This document shows positions 37,354 to 44,540 of a DNA stretch of 64,000 nt, in pieces (position 1 is the first letter of the stretch; each line of letters starts with the position of its first letter). The translations under genes and the position numbers were made by a program. Source of the DNA: Hyphomicrobiaceae bacterium (lineage in GTDB: Bacteria; Pseudomonadota; Alphaproteobacteria; Rhizobiales; Hyphomicrobiaceae); assembly GCA_041397645.1 (NCBI GenBank), contig JAWKWE010000005.1:310001-374000 (forward strand). Reading direction: 5' to 3'. A model generated the notes under the pieces. It did not search any database and was not told the origin of the DNA. It saw only the letters and a list, made by a program, of their open reading frames with translations.

Positions 37354-37885
37354 ATTCGTCGGCCCGCTGACGCTGGGCCGATTGGCGTTTCTGATCAGTT
37401 TGGGCGTGCTGACATACGTGCTGCACAAGACTTTCCACTATCCGCTCAAGATGCCGGGACATCACGGTCTAGAGGCCATGGCTTTGCTGGTTCTGGGGCG
37501 GTTGTCTTGTACAAACCCCTTCTCCGCGACGATCGTTTGCCTTTCAGCACTTACGAGCGCGAGCTTTGCAACGGGCATGGGACACGACGCGAGCTCCGCG
37601 CTTCTCGGATTAGCGCCGGGATTGCTGGTCGATGCAGGCGTTCTGCTGTTTAAGAACTGGCGTGCGCAATTCTTCGTTCTTCCATTACTTGCCGCGCTGG
37701 GACATGCGACCAAGCCGCTGATCCGCTCTGGGATTTTCGAAACCACAGGTATTAATTTCGGCTCGCTTCGCCACGGCCTCGCCTACCCGCTGACAACGCA
37801 CTTTTGTTACGGGCTGGCAGGCGGCTTGTTGGCCGCGCTGCTTTGGCGGATTACCGTGCGGCGTTGGAATCGCGAAAACGTATGA
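37301..37885 (+). CDS. Small polytopic membrane protein coupled to the TiaS-like gene
   Basis: The 194-residue product has five to six hydrophobic segments (LGRLAFLISLGVLTYVL, LEAMALLVLGRL, SALLGLAPGLLVDAGVLLF, FFVLPLLAALGHA, LTTHFCYGLAGGLLAALLW). Size and layout are like the S components of ECF transporters, but I see no family motif that proves this. The ATG at 37301 follows GGAGG and lies 53 bases inside the upstream gene, so the two are coupled. A strong terminator follows. Candidate role: membrane partner in metal or cofactor uptake. Confidence 0.7.
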   Translation: MLSANGKLSPAKGLGTIEFVGPLTLGRLAFLISLGVLTYVLHKTFHYPLKMPGHHGLEAMALLVLGRLSCTNPFSATIVCLSALTSASFATGMGHDASSALLGLAPGLLVDAGVLLFKNWRAQFFVLPLLAALGHATKPLIRSGIFETTGINFGSLRHGLAYPLTTHFCYGLAGGLLAALLWRITVRRWNRENV

Positions 37886-37921
37886 CGCAACCGAACCCCG
37901 CTAGTGCCGATCTCAAACAAG

Positions 37922-37957
37922 AGGCGCGAGGAACACCTTCCTCGCGCCTGTTTTTTT
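37922..37957 (+). terminator. Rho-independent terminator after the TiaS-like operon
   Basis: Twelve perfect pairs (AGGCGCGAGGAA with its complement), a four-base loop, then one G and seven Ts. It ends the plus-strand operon and lies between it and the convergent TonB receptor gene. On the minus strand the following bases (CTTGTTTG) are a poor T run. Confidence 0.9.
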
Positions 37958-38001
37958 ACAAATCTGCTTTTAGAACACCATGGGTGCGAGCCGCCCAGCG
38001 C

Positions 38002-40380
38002 CTAGAACTTCGCTCTTAATCCCGCAAAGAACGTGCGGCCGGGCTGCTCAAAGCCGAGTGTTTCCGCGTAGTCCTCATCGAACAGATTGTCGATGCGCCC
38101 GAACAACTGAGCGTTAGTGCCGTAGATGTCTTGTGAAGCACCGATGTTGACCACGTTGTAGCTGTCTAGTTCGAGTGCCGTAACGGGGCCGGAGCCGGTA
38201 GAAAGCGCGTAGCTGCCGGCGATGTAGATGTAGTCGGCCGAAAGCGTCAGTCCGGTATCAAATCGGTAGCTTGCTGAAGCTGAGATCTTGTGAGCGGGTC
38301 TGTTTTGCAGCTTGGACGTGTTATCAATCCCGGGATCTTCATTGGTTGCCTCAAGATAGCTATAGCTGGCCCACAGATCGAGATTTTGAATTCCGCGATA
38401 ACGCGCCGTCGCTTCCACGCCCTGGAACGTAAGCTGTCCGATGTTGGTGAAGATCTGATTTTCGCGTTCGATGAAGTTTGTAGCATCGATACGGAACAAG
38501 GCGACGCTAAAGAACGCTTTGAGTTCAGGCAGTGTCTGCTCGACAGCGACTTCGTAGTTTTGCGTTACCTCCGTCTTCAGGTCCGGATTGCCGCCGGTAA
38601 TGTCATACAGGTCGCGCAACGTGGGGAAGCGGATCTTGCGCGCAACCGATCCGCGCAAGGCGGTTGTATCGGTGACCTGCAACCGCAGGCCCGCGATATA
38701 TGTGTAGCCGTCATTTGTCTCGCTCTCACGATGTTGCGAGGCGTACCCGGAACCGAGGACGGCGGTAAGGCCAGGAGCAAGCGTCATCTCCTGCTCGGCC
38801 GCAGCTGAGAACACCTGAATGTCGTGATCGGTGTCGAAGTCGTAGCGTTTCTTGCCGGGGCAGTTGCCACCACCACCACCACCACCACCACCACCACCTC
38901 CTCCTCCTCCTCCTCCTCCGCCACCACCACCTCCGCTGGAGGGAATGCAGAAGCCGGTCGAGGCCCAGGACTCGTTGCGGCCATCGAGCGCAATCGTCAG
39001 CTGATTGCCTTCGTAACCATAGAGGGCTTGAAGACCACCGCCGCCAATAGACGTCGTAGCGTCCTCGTGGCTGGAGTTGGTCTTCGTCTGCGTGGTGAAA
39101 GTGGCGTCGTCGTAGCTGTCGGTTACTTCATTCAACCGATTGTAGTAGGCCGTGGGACGGATCGAGAAAAGCTTGCTCAACCGGAACCAGCTTGAGGTCT
39201 GGATCGAAAAATTCTCGTAGTCGTGGACGCGCTCAAAGCGTGTGCGCGGAACATATGCGGACTCTGGCAACGCATTTTTGTCGCCGCTGGCAATCGTGGC
39301 CGGAGGCTTTCCGTATTCACCTGTCCTGTAATCGAGGCTGACGCCGATCTTGGCATACTGCGATGGCGTCCAGGTCATGTTGCTGTAAAACGCGCGATCC
39401 TGCCGGTCGCTATTGACGCGCTCGTCGGTCGGCTGCTGCTTTGTCGGCGTGAAATCGTGCGACAGGTCGTAGTGATCCTGGTCCAGACCCGATGCCGACA
39501 TGAAAGTCTGGAACGCACCTGATCCGTAGCTTGCGGTTGCGCGTTCTTGAGTGCCGCGTTCTGGACTCCATTCGGCTTGAACGCTGCCGTGCAGGCCTTC
39601 GGCGGCACTTTTCGTGATGATGTCGATGACGGCCGCGTTTCCTCCAGGGCCGTAGAGCACGGAGCTGGCGCCGCGTGTGACCTTGATCTTGGCGATGTTC
39701 TCAACGGGAATTGTGCGCGGGTCGAACTGACCATCTGCCGTCGAGTTCAGCGGTACGCCGTCCATCAGCAGCATGATGTTACGCGTGCGCATGCCGCGAA
39801 TGTCTATGCGGGGCACGCCATCTGCCGCGTTGCGAACAAACAGCCCCGGAACAAGGTCGATGGCTTCGTCCAGGGTCCGCGCGCCGGACAGTTCGATGTC
39901 TTTGGCTGTGACGACACTGACGGAGGCGACCTTCTCGACGATGCGCTGATCGCTGCGACCGGAAAGATCGCCGTCTCCTTGTCCAGTTCCCTGACTTTGA
40001 CCGGCAGCTGAACCTGCACCTTGGCCAGTTGTATCGGCGGCCACTCCGCCGCCCTCGTCTCCGCCCTGCGATCCACCGCCGCCGCCCGAAGCCTTTTTCT
40101 TTTTCGGAGCAGGCCCTGATGTTTGGGCAGCAACGGTCGCTTTCTTTGCTTTGGGTTTAGAGGCCGGATTGGCGGCCAGATCCTTCGTGGTGACGACCAC
40201 GGAGGGCAACTCGTAGGCGGGCTCTCCTGTGTCACCAACATCGGCCGCGTCAGATGAGCCGGTCGCGGTTTGGGCCCAAGCGCCAGACAGTGAAGCTATG
40301 GAAAAGGCGACGATCAATGCGCAATGTGCGCAATAGCTCCCACGCAGCCGCGCTGGGCGGCGGGCCATCAAACCACGCAT
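38002..40380 (-). CDS. TonB-dependent outer-membrane receptor with polyglycine loop
   Basis: The 792-residue protein has an N-terminal export segment, a Gly/Lys/Ala-rich linker (residues 60-140), a plug domain (ELSGARTLDEAIDLVPGLFV, RGMRTRNIMLLMDGVPL, VTRGASSVLYGPGGNAAVI) and a C-terminal beta-barrel ending in Phe (GRTFFAGLRAKF). A run of 23 glycines lies in a probable extracellular loop, with a Cys on each side (GFC and NCP). The receptor would import a scarce solute with energy from TonB. Position next to moeA and between ModE-type boxes suggests a tungsten- or molybdenum-related ligand, but this is inference; the nearest known families bind cobalamin or iron chelates. Confidence 0.88.
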   Translation of the reverse strand: MRGLMARRPARLRGSYCAHCALIVAFSIASLSGAWAQTATGSSDAADVGDTGEPAYELPSVVVTTKDLAANPASKPKAKKATVAAQTSGPAPKKKKASGGGGGSQGGDEGGGVAADTTGQGAGSAAGQSQGTGQGDGDLSGRSDQRIVEKVASVSVVTAKDIELSGARTLDEAIDLVPGLFVRNAADGVPRIDIRGMRTRNIMLLMDGVPLNSTADGQFDPRTIPVENIAKIKVTRGASSVLYGPGGNAAVIDIITKSAAEGLHGSVQAEWSPERGTQERATASYGSGAFQTFMSASGLDQDHYDLSHDFTPTKQQPTDERVNSDRQDRAFYSNMTWTPSQYAKIGVSLDYRTGEYGKPPATIASGDKNALPESAYVPRTRFERVHDYENFSIQTSSWFRLSKLFSIRPTAYYNRLNEVTDSYDDATFTTQTKTNSSHEDATTSIGGGGLQALYGYEGNQLTIALDGRNESWASTGFCIPSSGGGGGGGGGGGGGGGGGGGGGGGNCPGKKRYDFDTDHDIQVFSAAAEQEMTLAPGLTAVLGSGYASQHRESETNDGYTYIAGLRLQVTDTTALRGSVARKIRFPTLRDLYDITGGNPDLKTEVTQNYEVAVEQTLPELKAFFSVALFRIDATNFIERENQIFTNIGQLTFQGVEATARYRGIQNLDLWASYSYLEATNEDPGIDNTSKLQNRPAHKISASASYRFDTGLTLSADYIYIAGSYALSTGSGPVTALELDSYNVVNIGASQDIYGTNAQLFGRIDNLFDEDYAETLGFEQPGRTFFAGLRAKF
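38866..38934. repeat. Trinucleotide repeat (GGN)23 coding for polyglycine
   Basis: Twenty-three consecutive glycine codons in the receptor gene, in blocks of identical triplets (GGT runs and GGA runs). Slippage here changes length by whole codons and would keep the frame. Confidence 0.95.
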
Positions 40381-40473
40381 TACTAAACCCCCATACTCTT
40401 ACGCAGCGTCTTCCAGCTGCAGCGAAATAAGGGGCCGCGGTCACTTCTTTATGCTTTGACCCGTTAGCGCACC

Positions 40474-40497
40474 CGCTATGTCGCTGCGTCCATAACG
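40474..40497. promoter_or_regulatory. ModE-type operator candidate 2 (TonB receptor / moeA intergenic)
   Basis: CGCTAT-N12-ATAACG, 24 bp. It lies 94 bases upstream of the receptor start codon and about 155 bases upstream of the moeA start, between the two divergent genes, so it could act on both. Confidence 0.65.
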
Positions 40498-40651
40498 GCA
40501 CAACAAGGGTGCTCAGCTCAAGTTGCTCTTTCACTCTCGTGACATGTTCAGCAATATTCGATGTAATAGCGCCACACAGACGTTCTGCGATTAACCATAT
40601 CGGCCCTCACCGTTATGGCGATGACATCGCTGGGATTTTCGAGGGAGCCTC

Positions 40652-41926
40652 ATGGCCCAACTGACGGACGATTGTTTTGCTTTTGGCGGGCCGTTGTTGT
40701 CGGTCGACGACGTTGGGCGGTTGATCCGCGAGCGTGTCATGCCGGTCCCTCAGACTGAGGCAATAGCCGTCAGCGCCGCGCGAGGCCGTGTTCTCGCACA
40801 AGACACCACCGCTTCGGTCGCCTTGCCTCCCTTCGATAATTCCGCCGTCGATGGCTATGCCGTGCGCCATCAGGACCTTCAGACCAACGCCGAGACGCGG
40901 TTGAAGGTGACGTCTCGTTTGCTTGCAGGCCACGGCGCCACCGATCCCATCGAGCCAGGTACGGCGACGCGCATCTTTACCGGCGCACCTATGCCGACGG
41001 GCGCGGACACTGTTTTCATGCAGGAGGATTGCAAAGTCGATGGCGATTATGTGCTGCTGCCCGCCGGATTGAAGCCGGGGGCCAATCGTCGCCTCAAAGG
41101 TGAGGACGTGCGCGAAGGTGCCGTGGTTCTGCGTGCTGGCGTGCGTCTTGCGCCCCAACATCTCGCGATGGCCTCCGCCGTGGGCACGACAATGCTTAAG
41201 GTGCGGCGACGCATAAGGGTTGCGTTATTTTCGACCGGCGATGAGATCGTTGAAGCCGGTAGTCCGCTTCCGCCTGCGGCGGTCTACGATGCCAATCGCA
41301 CGTTGCTGCGCGGCCAAGCTGAAGCTCTGGGGGCAGATGTCAGCGATCTCGGGATCCTAGCCGACGAACCCGAGGCGCTTGCGCGTGCGCTCGGCGAAGC
41401 CGCTGCTTCCCATGATCTCGTTTTGACGTCTGGTGGTGTTTCGACGGGCGAAGCCGACTATGTGCGCACAGCCGTGGAGGCGATGGGCGCGCTGACCTTT
41501 TGGCGCACGGCCATCAAGCCCGGTCGTCCCGTCGCCATGGGGGTCTTGCGTGCGCCCAATGGTGAAGCGTGCGCCTTCTGCGGATTGCCCGGCAATCCAG
41601 TAGCCGCTTTCGTCACCTTCGTTCGTATTGTGCGCCCGTTACTGCTCCAGCTTTCTGGCGCGCACTTTGAAGACTTTATTGCGCTGCCGGTTAGGTCCGC
41701 CTTCTTTTACAAGAAGAAAGAAGGACGCCGTGAGTACGTCCGCGTCTCGTTGAGCCGTGCAGAAGACGGCATCATTGAAGCCACGAAATACGCGCAGGAC
41801 GGCGCGGGCGTCATTAGCTCACTAACCTCGACAGATGGATTGGTGGAGTTGCCCGAAGACAGCAAAGGCGTAAAGCCCGGTGACAGCATCAACTTCATCT
41901 CATACGCCGCTCTGATTGGCGGGTAA
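40652..41926 (+). CDS. moeA: Molybdopterin molybdenumtransferase (MoeA-like, here probably tungsten)
   Basis: The 424-residue protein inserts metal into adenylylated molybdopterin. Motifs: PPFDNSAVDGYAV, the GD/GAPMPTGAD region, VFSTGDEIVE-like VALFSTGDEIVEAG, TSGGVSTGEADYV and LPGNPVAAFVTF. GGGAG precedes the ATG. As it stands inside the AOR/Tup island, an isoform dedicated to tungsten is likely, a pattern known from tungsten-using microbes with two moeA copies; only this copy is visible here. The 3' end overlaps the degraded oxygenase gene by 27 bases. Confidence 0.92.
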   Translation: MAQLTDDCFAFGGPLLSVDDVGRLIRERVMPVPQTEAIAVSAARGRVLAQDTTASVALPPFDNSAVDGYAVRHQDLQTNAETRLKVTSRLLAGHGATDPIEPGTATRIFTGAPMPTGADTVFMQEDCKVDGDYVLLPAGLKPGANRRLKGEDVREGAVVLRAGVRLAPQHLAMASAVGTTMLKVRRRIRVALFSTGDEIVEAGSPLPPAAVYDANRTLLRGQAEALGADVSDLGILADEPEALARALGEAAASHDLVLTSGGVSTGEADYVRTAVEAMGALTFWRTAIKPGRPVAMGVLRAPNGEACAFCGLPGNPVAAFVTFVRIVRPLLLQLSGAHFEDFIALPVRSAFFYKKKEGRREYVRVSLSRAEDGIIEATKYAQDGAGVISSLTSTDGLVELPEDSKGVKPGDSINFISYAALIGG

Positions 41927-42283
41927 TCTTTCCGCTAGTTCCAAATCCGCACCTAATAGTCCCACTCTCGCGCAGGCGGGAAACTTCGCGATTGCGGCCT
42001 GGTCGAAATAATTGCGAGTTGGATTATGTAATTCGCGTTTGCCGGACACACCTTCGAGCGAGGCGGCTTCAAACGGCAGGCTCATGATTTCGTCGATCAG
42101 GCCTTCTTGGAGGCAACGTGTCAGCGTCCAATACCGATAGGGTTGCTCGAACTGTTTTGCTTGATTGAAACTTTTGATAAGCCCTGCTTCGTCATCGATA
42201 AGCATCGGAAAGGCTGCGTGCATTGACGTCGAAGACACGCCTGCCGGATTCGCAAAATGCCTATTTAGATCCATCGCAGTCAC
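41900..42283 (-). pseudogene. Truncated 2OG-Fe(II) oxygenase-like remnant
   Basis: The open frame of 127 codons has the N-terminal half of a known alphaproteobacterial 2OG-Fe(II) oxygenase-like family: PYRYWTLTRCLQEGL, LPFEAASLEG, GKRELHNPTRNYFD and KFPACARV. Then homology stops and an unrelated 20-residue tail runs into the end of moeA. The metal-binding HxD...H half is missing, so it is probably inactive. It lies inside the island and may mark a junction. Confidence 0.5.
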
Positions 42284-42452
42284 CCACCGTTGTTCGCATG
42301 TCGGAGTGGACTGCTACGCTTGGACGCTGACCGCTCCCTTACGGGTCAGAGATAGGTTGTGTATGGAGGTCCGGCATCGATTTTGCCGTGTGGAAATGCT
42401 CGCGATGACAGTTTCCGGGCTCGCCAATCCGTTGCGTCATGCGCGATGGGAA

Positions 42453-42749
42453 TTAGCCGCCTCCGCGTTGGAAGCAGATGTCGAAACGATGCAAGAACTG
42501 CGCTTCCGATTCGGGGCTGGTGGCATCGAATACAAGTGTGACGATCGCTTGTGGCAAGGCCAGCAACCCGCCAAAAGTCTTGCTGGGTGCAGGAGCGTAT
42601 CTGATTTCTACCGATCCAGGTTGGAGCGCGAAGAGCGGATTGCCATCAGCGCTGTTCGTGTGCGGTCCGAGTTTCGCAATCGAAGCGGCAAACTCTTCAC
42701 GCGACAGCGACATCGTGCGTTGGTTGGCGAAAGGCATTCGCGCAGTCAT
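42453..42749 (-). CDS. Unknown 98-residue protein coupled to the MoaD-like gene
   Basis: The product starts at an ATG sharing one base with the stop of the MoaD-like gene (TGATG), so both are co-translated. It is soluble, has no Cys cluster, and contains PLFALQPGSVEIRYAPAPSKTFGGLLALPQAIVTLVFDATSPE. I do not recognise a family. Placement as the last gene of the aor operon suggests an AOR-specific assembly or cofactor-insertion factor, which is inference. Confidence 0.65.
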   Translation of the reverse strand: MTARMPFANQRTMSLSREEFAASIAKLGPHTNSADGNPLFALQPGSVEIRYAPAPSKTFGGLLALPQAIVTLVFDATSPESEAQFLHRFDICFQRGGG

Positions 42750-43000
42750 CAGCCGCCTGCAACTGGAGGCCAGACGGCGACCGCGTCGCCCGGACTTAAC
42801 TTCACGGAGCCGCGCACGGCGGGGGCTTGGAAATGACCGTTGAGCAGAACGAGGTGGCAGGCTTGCGGAGGCACGTTGTAGCGGTCGAGCAACTCGCGAA
42901 TTGTGGTGCCTTCCGCGACGTCGATCTGGGCAACGTTCTTCTCGGCGTTATCGGGTAGATAAGCGCCGAGCGAAGCGTACAGTTTCAGCGAAACCTGCAT
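42749..43000 (-). CDS. MoaD/ThiS-like sulfur-carrier protein
   Basis: The 83-residue beta-grasp protein begins MQVSLKLYASLGAYLP and ends in the Gly-Gly tail (PPVAGG) needed for activation as a thiocarboxylate. MoaD supplies sulfur to the dithiolene of molybdopterin. A dedicated copy sits next to aor genes in tungsten-AOR operons, for example in Aromatoleum aromaticum. It follows the FAD-subunit gene by about 50 bases. Confidence 0.88.
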   Translation of the reverse strand: MQVSLKLYASLGAYLPDNAEKNVAQIDVAEGTTIRELLDRYNVPPQACHLVLLNGHFQAPAVRGSVKLSPGDAVAVWPPVAGG

Positions 43001-43051
43001 GTCGCGCGCACCCCACGTCCTTTCTGCTCCACGGTCTGTGTCCGCACGACA

Positions 43052-44383
43052 TTACCGAGCAATAGCATCGACCAACTCAGGGCTATGTACCGGAGCCTTG
43101 GTGACCGGACCACCCGGAATCTGGCGCGGCCAACCTTGAGCGATCGCGACGTAGGCCTCGCGGAAACGCTCAGGCTCTTCCATCAGTCGCTGCTTCCATT
43201 TCCCAAGCTTAAACTCCGACTGAATGAGTCCACGCAGAACGCCGATGTTATCAGTTGTATCCACGCACTGTGCGCCCACAAGCTTATCGCCAAGGAAGTT
43301 GAGCTTCAGGTACTTGAAGTTCTTCTCGTCGGTTACGCTTGCAGTTTCACCGCCCGGTGCACCCTGCCACAGACCGAAAGACGACGAAATAAGCCCCATA
43401 GTGTCGAGGACGTTCATGTTGAGCGATCCGCGATGGGCGGTTTTCTGCCCGGCCATGTTTTGTCCTGCCAAGCGTCCATGTTCGACCGCGACAGGCTGAA
43501 TAGCCAGCATATCCGGCTTGCCTGTAGACAGATCGATGCCTTCGCAGCAATCGCCAGCGGCATAGATGTCGGGAACAGTGGTTTGCAGATACTCGTTGAC
43601 GACGATGCCATGGTTCACCTTGGCGCCCGTTCCAACGAGAAGGCCCGTGTTGGAACGCACGCCTGCTGCGAGCACGACGAGACCGGCGGGAATGAATTCA
43701 CCGTTCGATAAGCCAACCGAAAGCTTGGACCCGCCCACGCCGCTTGCTGGCCAGATGCGCTCGACTTTGGTGTTCGTCAGCACGCGCACTCCAAGATTAG
43801 TGCACCAGCGTCCCAGCATGCCGCCAGCCGTCTCGTCCATCATGCGCGCCACCATCCGCGGCGCAATCTCAACTACGGTCAACTGGCACCCGGTTTGATG
43901 CAGAGCTTCCAGAACGATACATCCGATGAAGCCGGCGCCGACGAGAACGACCGGCTGGCCCGGTCCGACGATCTTGGCGATCTCGCGGGCATCCGAAAGC
44001 GTCCAGCAGGTGTGCACGCCCGGCAGGTCGTGTCCCTCGATACGCGGGATGATCGGTGATGCGCCCGTCGCGAGCAGAAGCCGATCGTACTTGATGGGCT
44101 CGGTGGCCGTCGTCCATAGGGTCTTTTCGGTGGGATCGATGCCTGAAATGCGCGCGTTGCGGTACTTGATACCGAGGCGATCGTAGTGACCATTCTGTTG
44201 GCGCAGATGAGTCCCCTTCTCCTCGATGTCGCCGTGCAGAAGGTAAGGAATCGCCATGCGCGAATAGGGTACTTCACCCTCCCCGCCGATAAGCGTGATC
44301 TCAGCGGACTTGTCGAGGCTGCGAATGGTCTCTGCAGCGGTAACGCCCGCGGGCCCCGATCCAACGATCACGTGATGCATCAT
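43052..44383 (-). CDS. aorC: FAD/NADH oxidoreductase subunit of AOR (AorC-like)
   Basis: The 443-residue flavoprotein has two Rossmann motifs, VIVGSGPAGVTAAETI (FAD, residues 4-19) and VVLVGAGFIGCIVLEAL (NAD), the second FAD motif IYAAGDC, and a C-terminal domain of about 110 residues. It belongs to the pyridine-nucleotide disulfide oxidoreductase superfamily. In the Aromatoleum enzyme the FAD subunit passes electrons to NAD. The ATG follows GGAG. A terminator lies between the upstream catalytic-subunit gene and this one, so its expression may be lower than that of AorA and AorB. Confidence 0.85.
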   Translation of the reverse strand: MMHHVIVGSGPAGVTAAETIRSLDKSAEITLIGGEGEVPYSRMAIPYLLHGDIEEKGTHLRQQNGHYDRLGIKYRNARISGIDPTEKTLWTTATEPIKYDRLLLATGASPIIPRIEGHDLPGVHTCWTLSDAREIAKIVGPGQPVVLVGAGFIGCIVLEALHQTGCQLTVVEIAPRMVARMMDETAGGMLGRWCTNLGVRVLTNTKVERIWPASGVGGSKLSVGLSNGEFIPAGLVVLAAGVRSNTGLLVGTGAKVNHGIVVNEYLQTTVPDIYAAGDCCEGIDLSTGKPDMLAIQPVAVEHGRLAGQNMAGQKTAHRGSLNMNVLDTMGLISSSFGLWQGAPGGETASVTDEKNFKYLKLNFLGDKLVGAQCVDTTDNIGVLRGLIQSEFKLGKWKQRLMEEPERFREAYVAIAQGWPRQIPGGPVTKAPVHSPELVDAIAR

Positions 44384-44433
44384 GCTCCTCCGTATTTTTT
44401 CGTTGCGCCGGGACCGGTTTCGCGTCCCTGACG

Positions 44434-44469
44434 AAAAAGGCCCGTCTGAATTGTGGTTCAGACGGGCCT
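44434..44469 (-). terminator. Intra-operon rho-independent terminator between aorB and aorC
   Basis: Thirteen perfect pairs (AGGCCCGTCTGAA and complement) with a six-base loop, read on the minus strand into TTTTT then CGTC. It lies about 70 bases after the AOR stop and 51 bases before the aorC start. On the plus strand no T run follows, so it acts in the direction of the aor operon. Confidence 0.85.
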
Positions 44470-44540
44470 CGCGTTCAACTGGTCAAGCCTGGGCAGGCAA
44501 GTCCGACGACACGCGGGCGCGCGCCGGCGCCTGCGATCTC

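Noticed and set aside
36601..37428. 275-codon open frame antisense to the TiaS-like gene
   Set aside because: It is a long shadow frame of a GC-rich real gene; the sense frame has clear family motifs.
38866..38934. Triplet repeat considered as a CRISPR or satellite
   Set aside because: It is a continuous in-frame glycine codon run with no spacers.
40597..40616. Inverted repeat CCATATCGG/CCGTTATGG just before moeA
   Set aside because: The half-sites point outward compared with the ModE operator and the spacing differs from the 24-bp pattern, so I did not count it as a fifth box.
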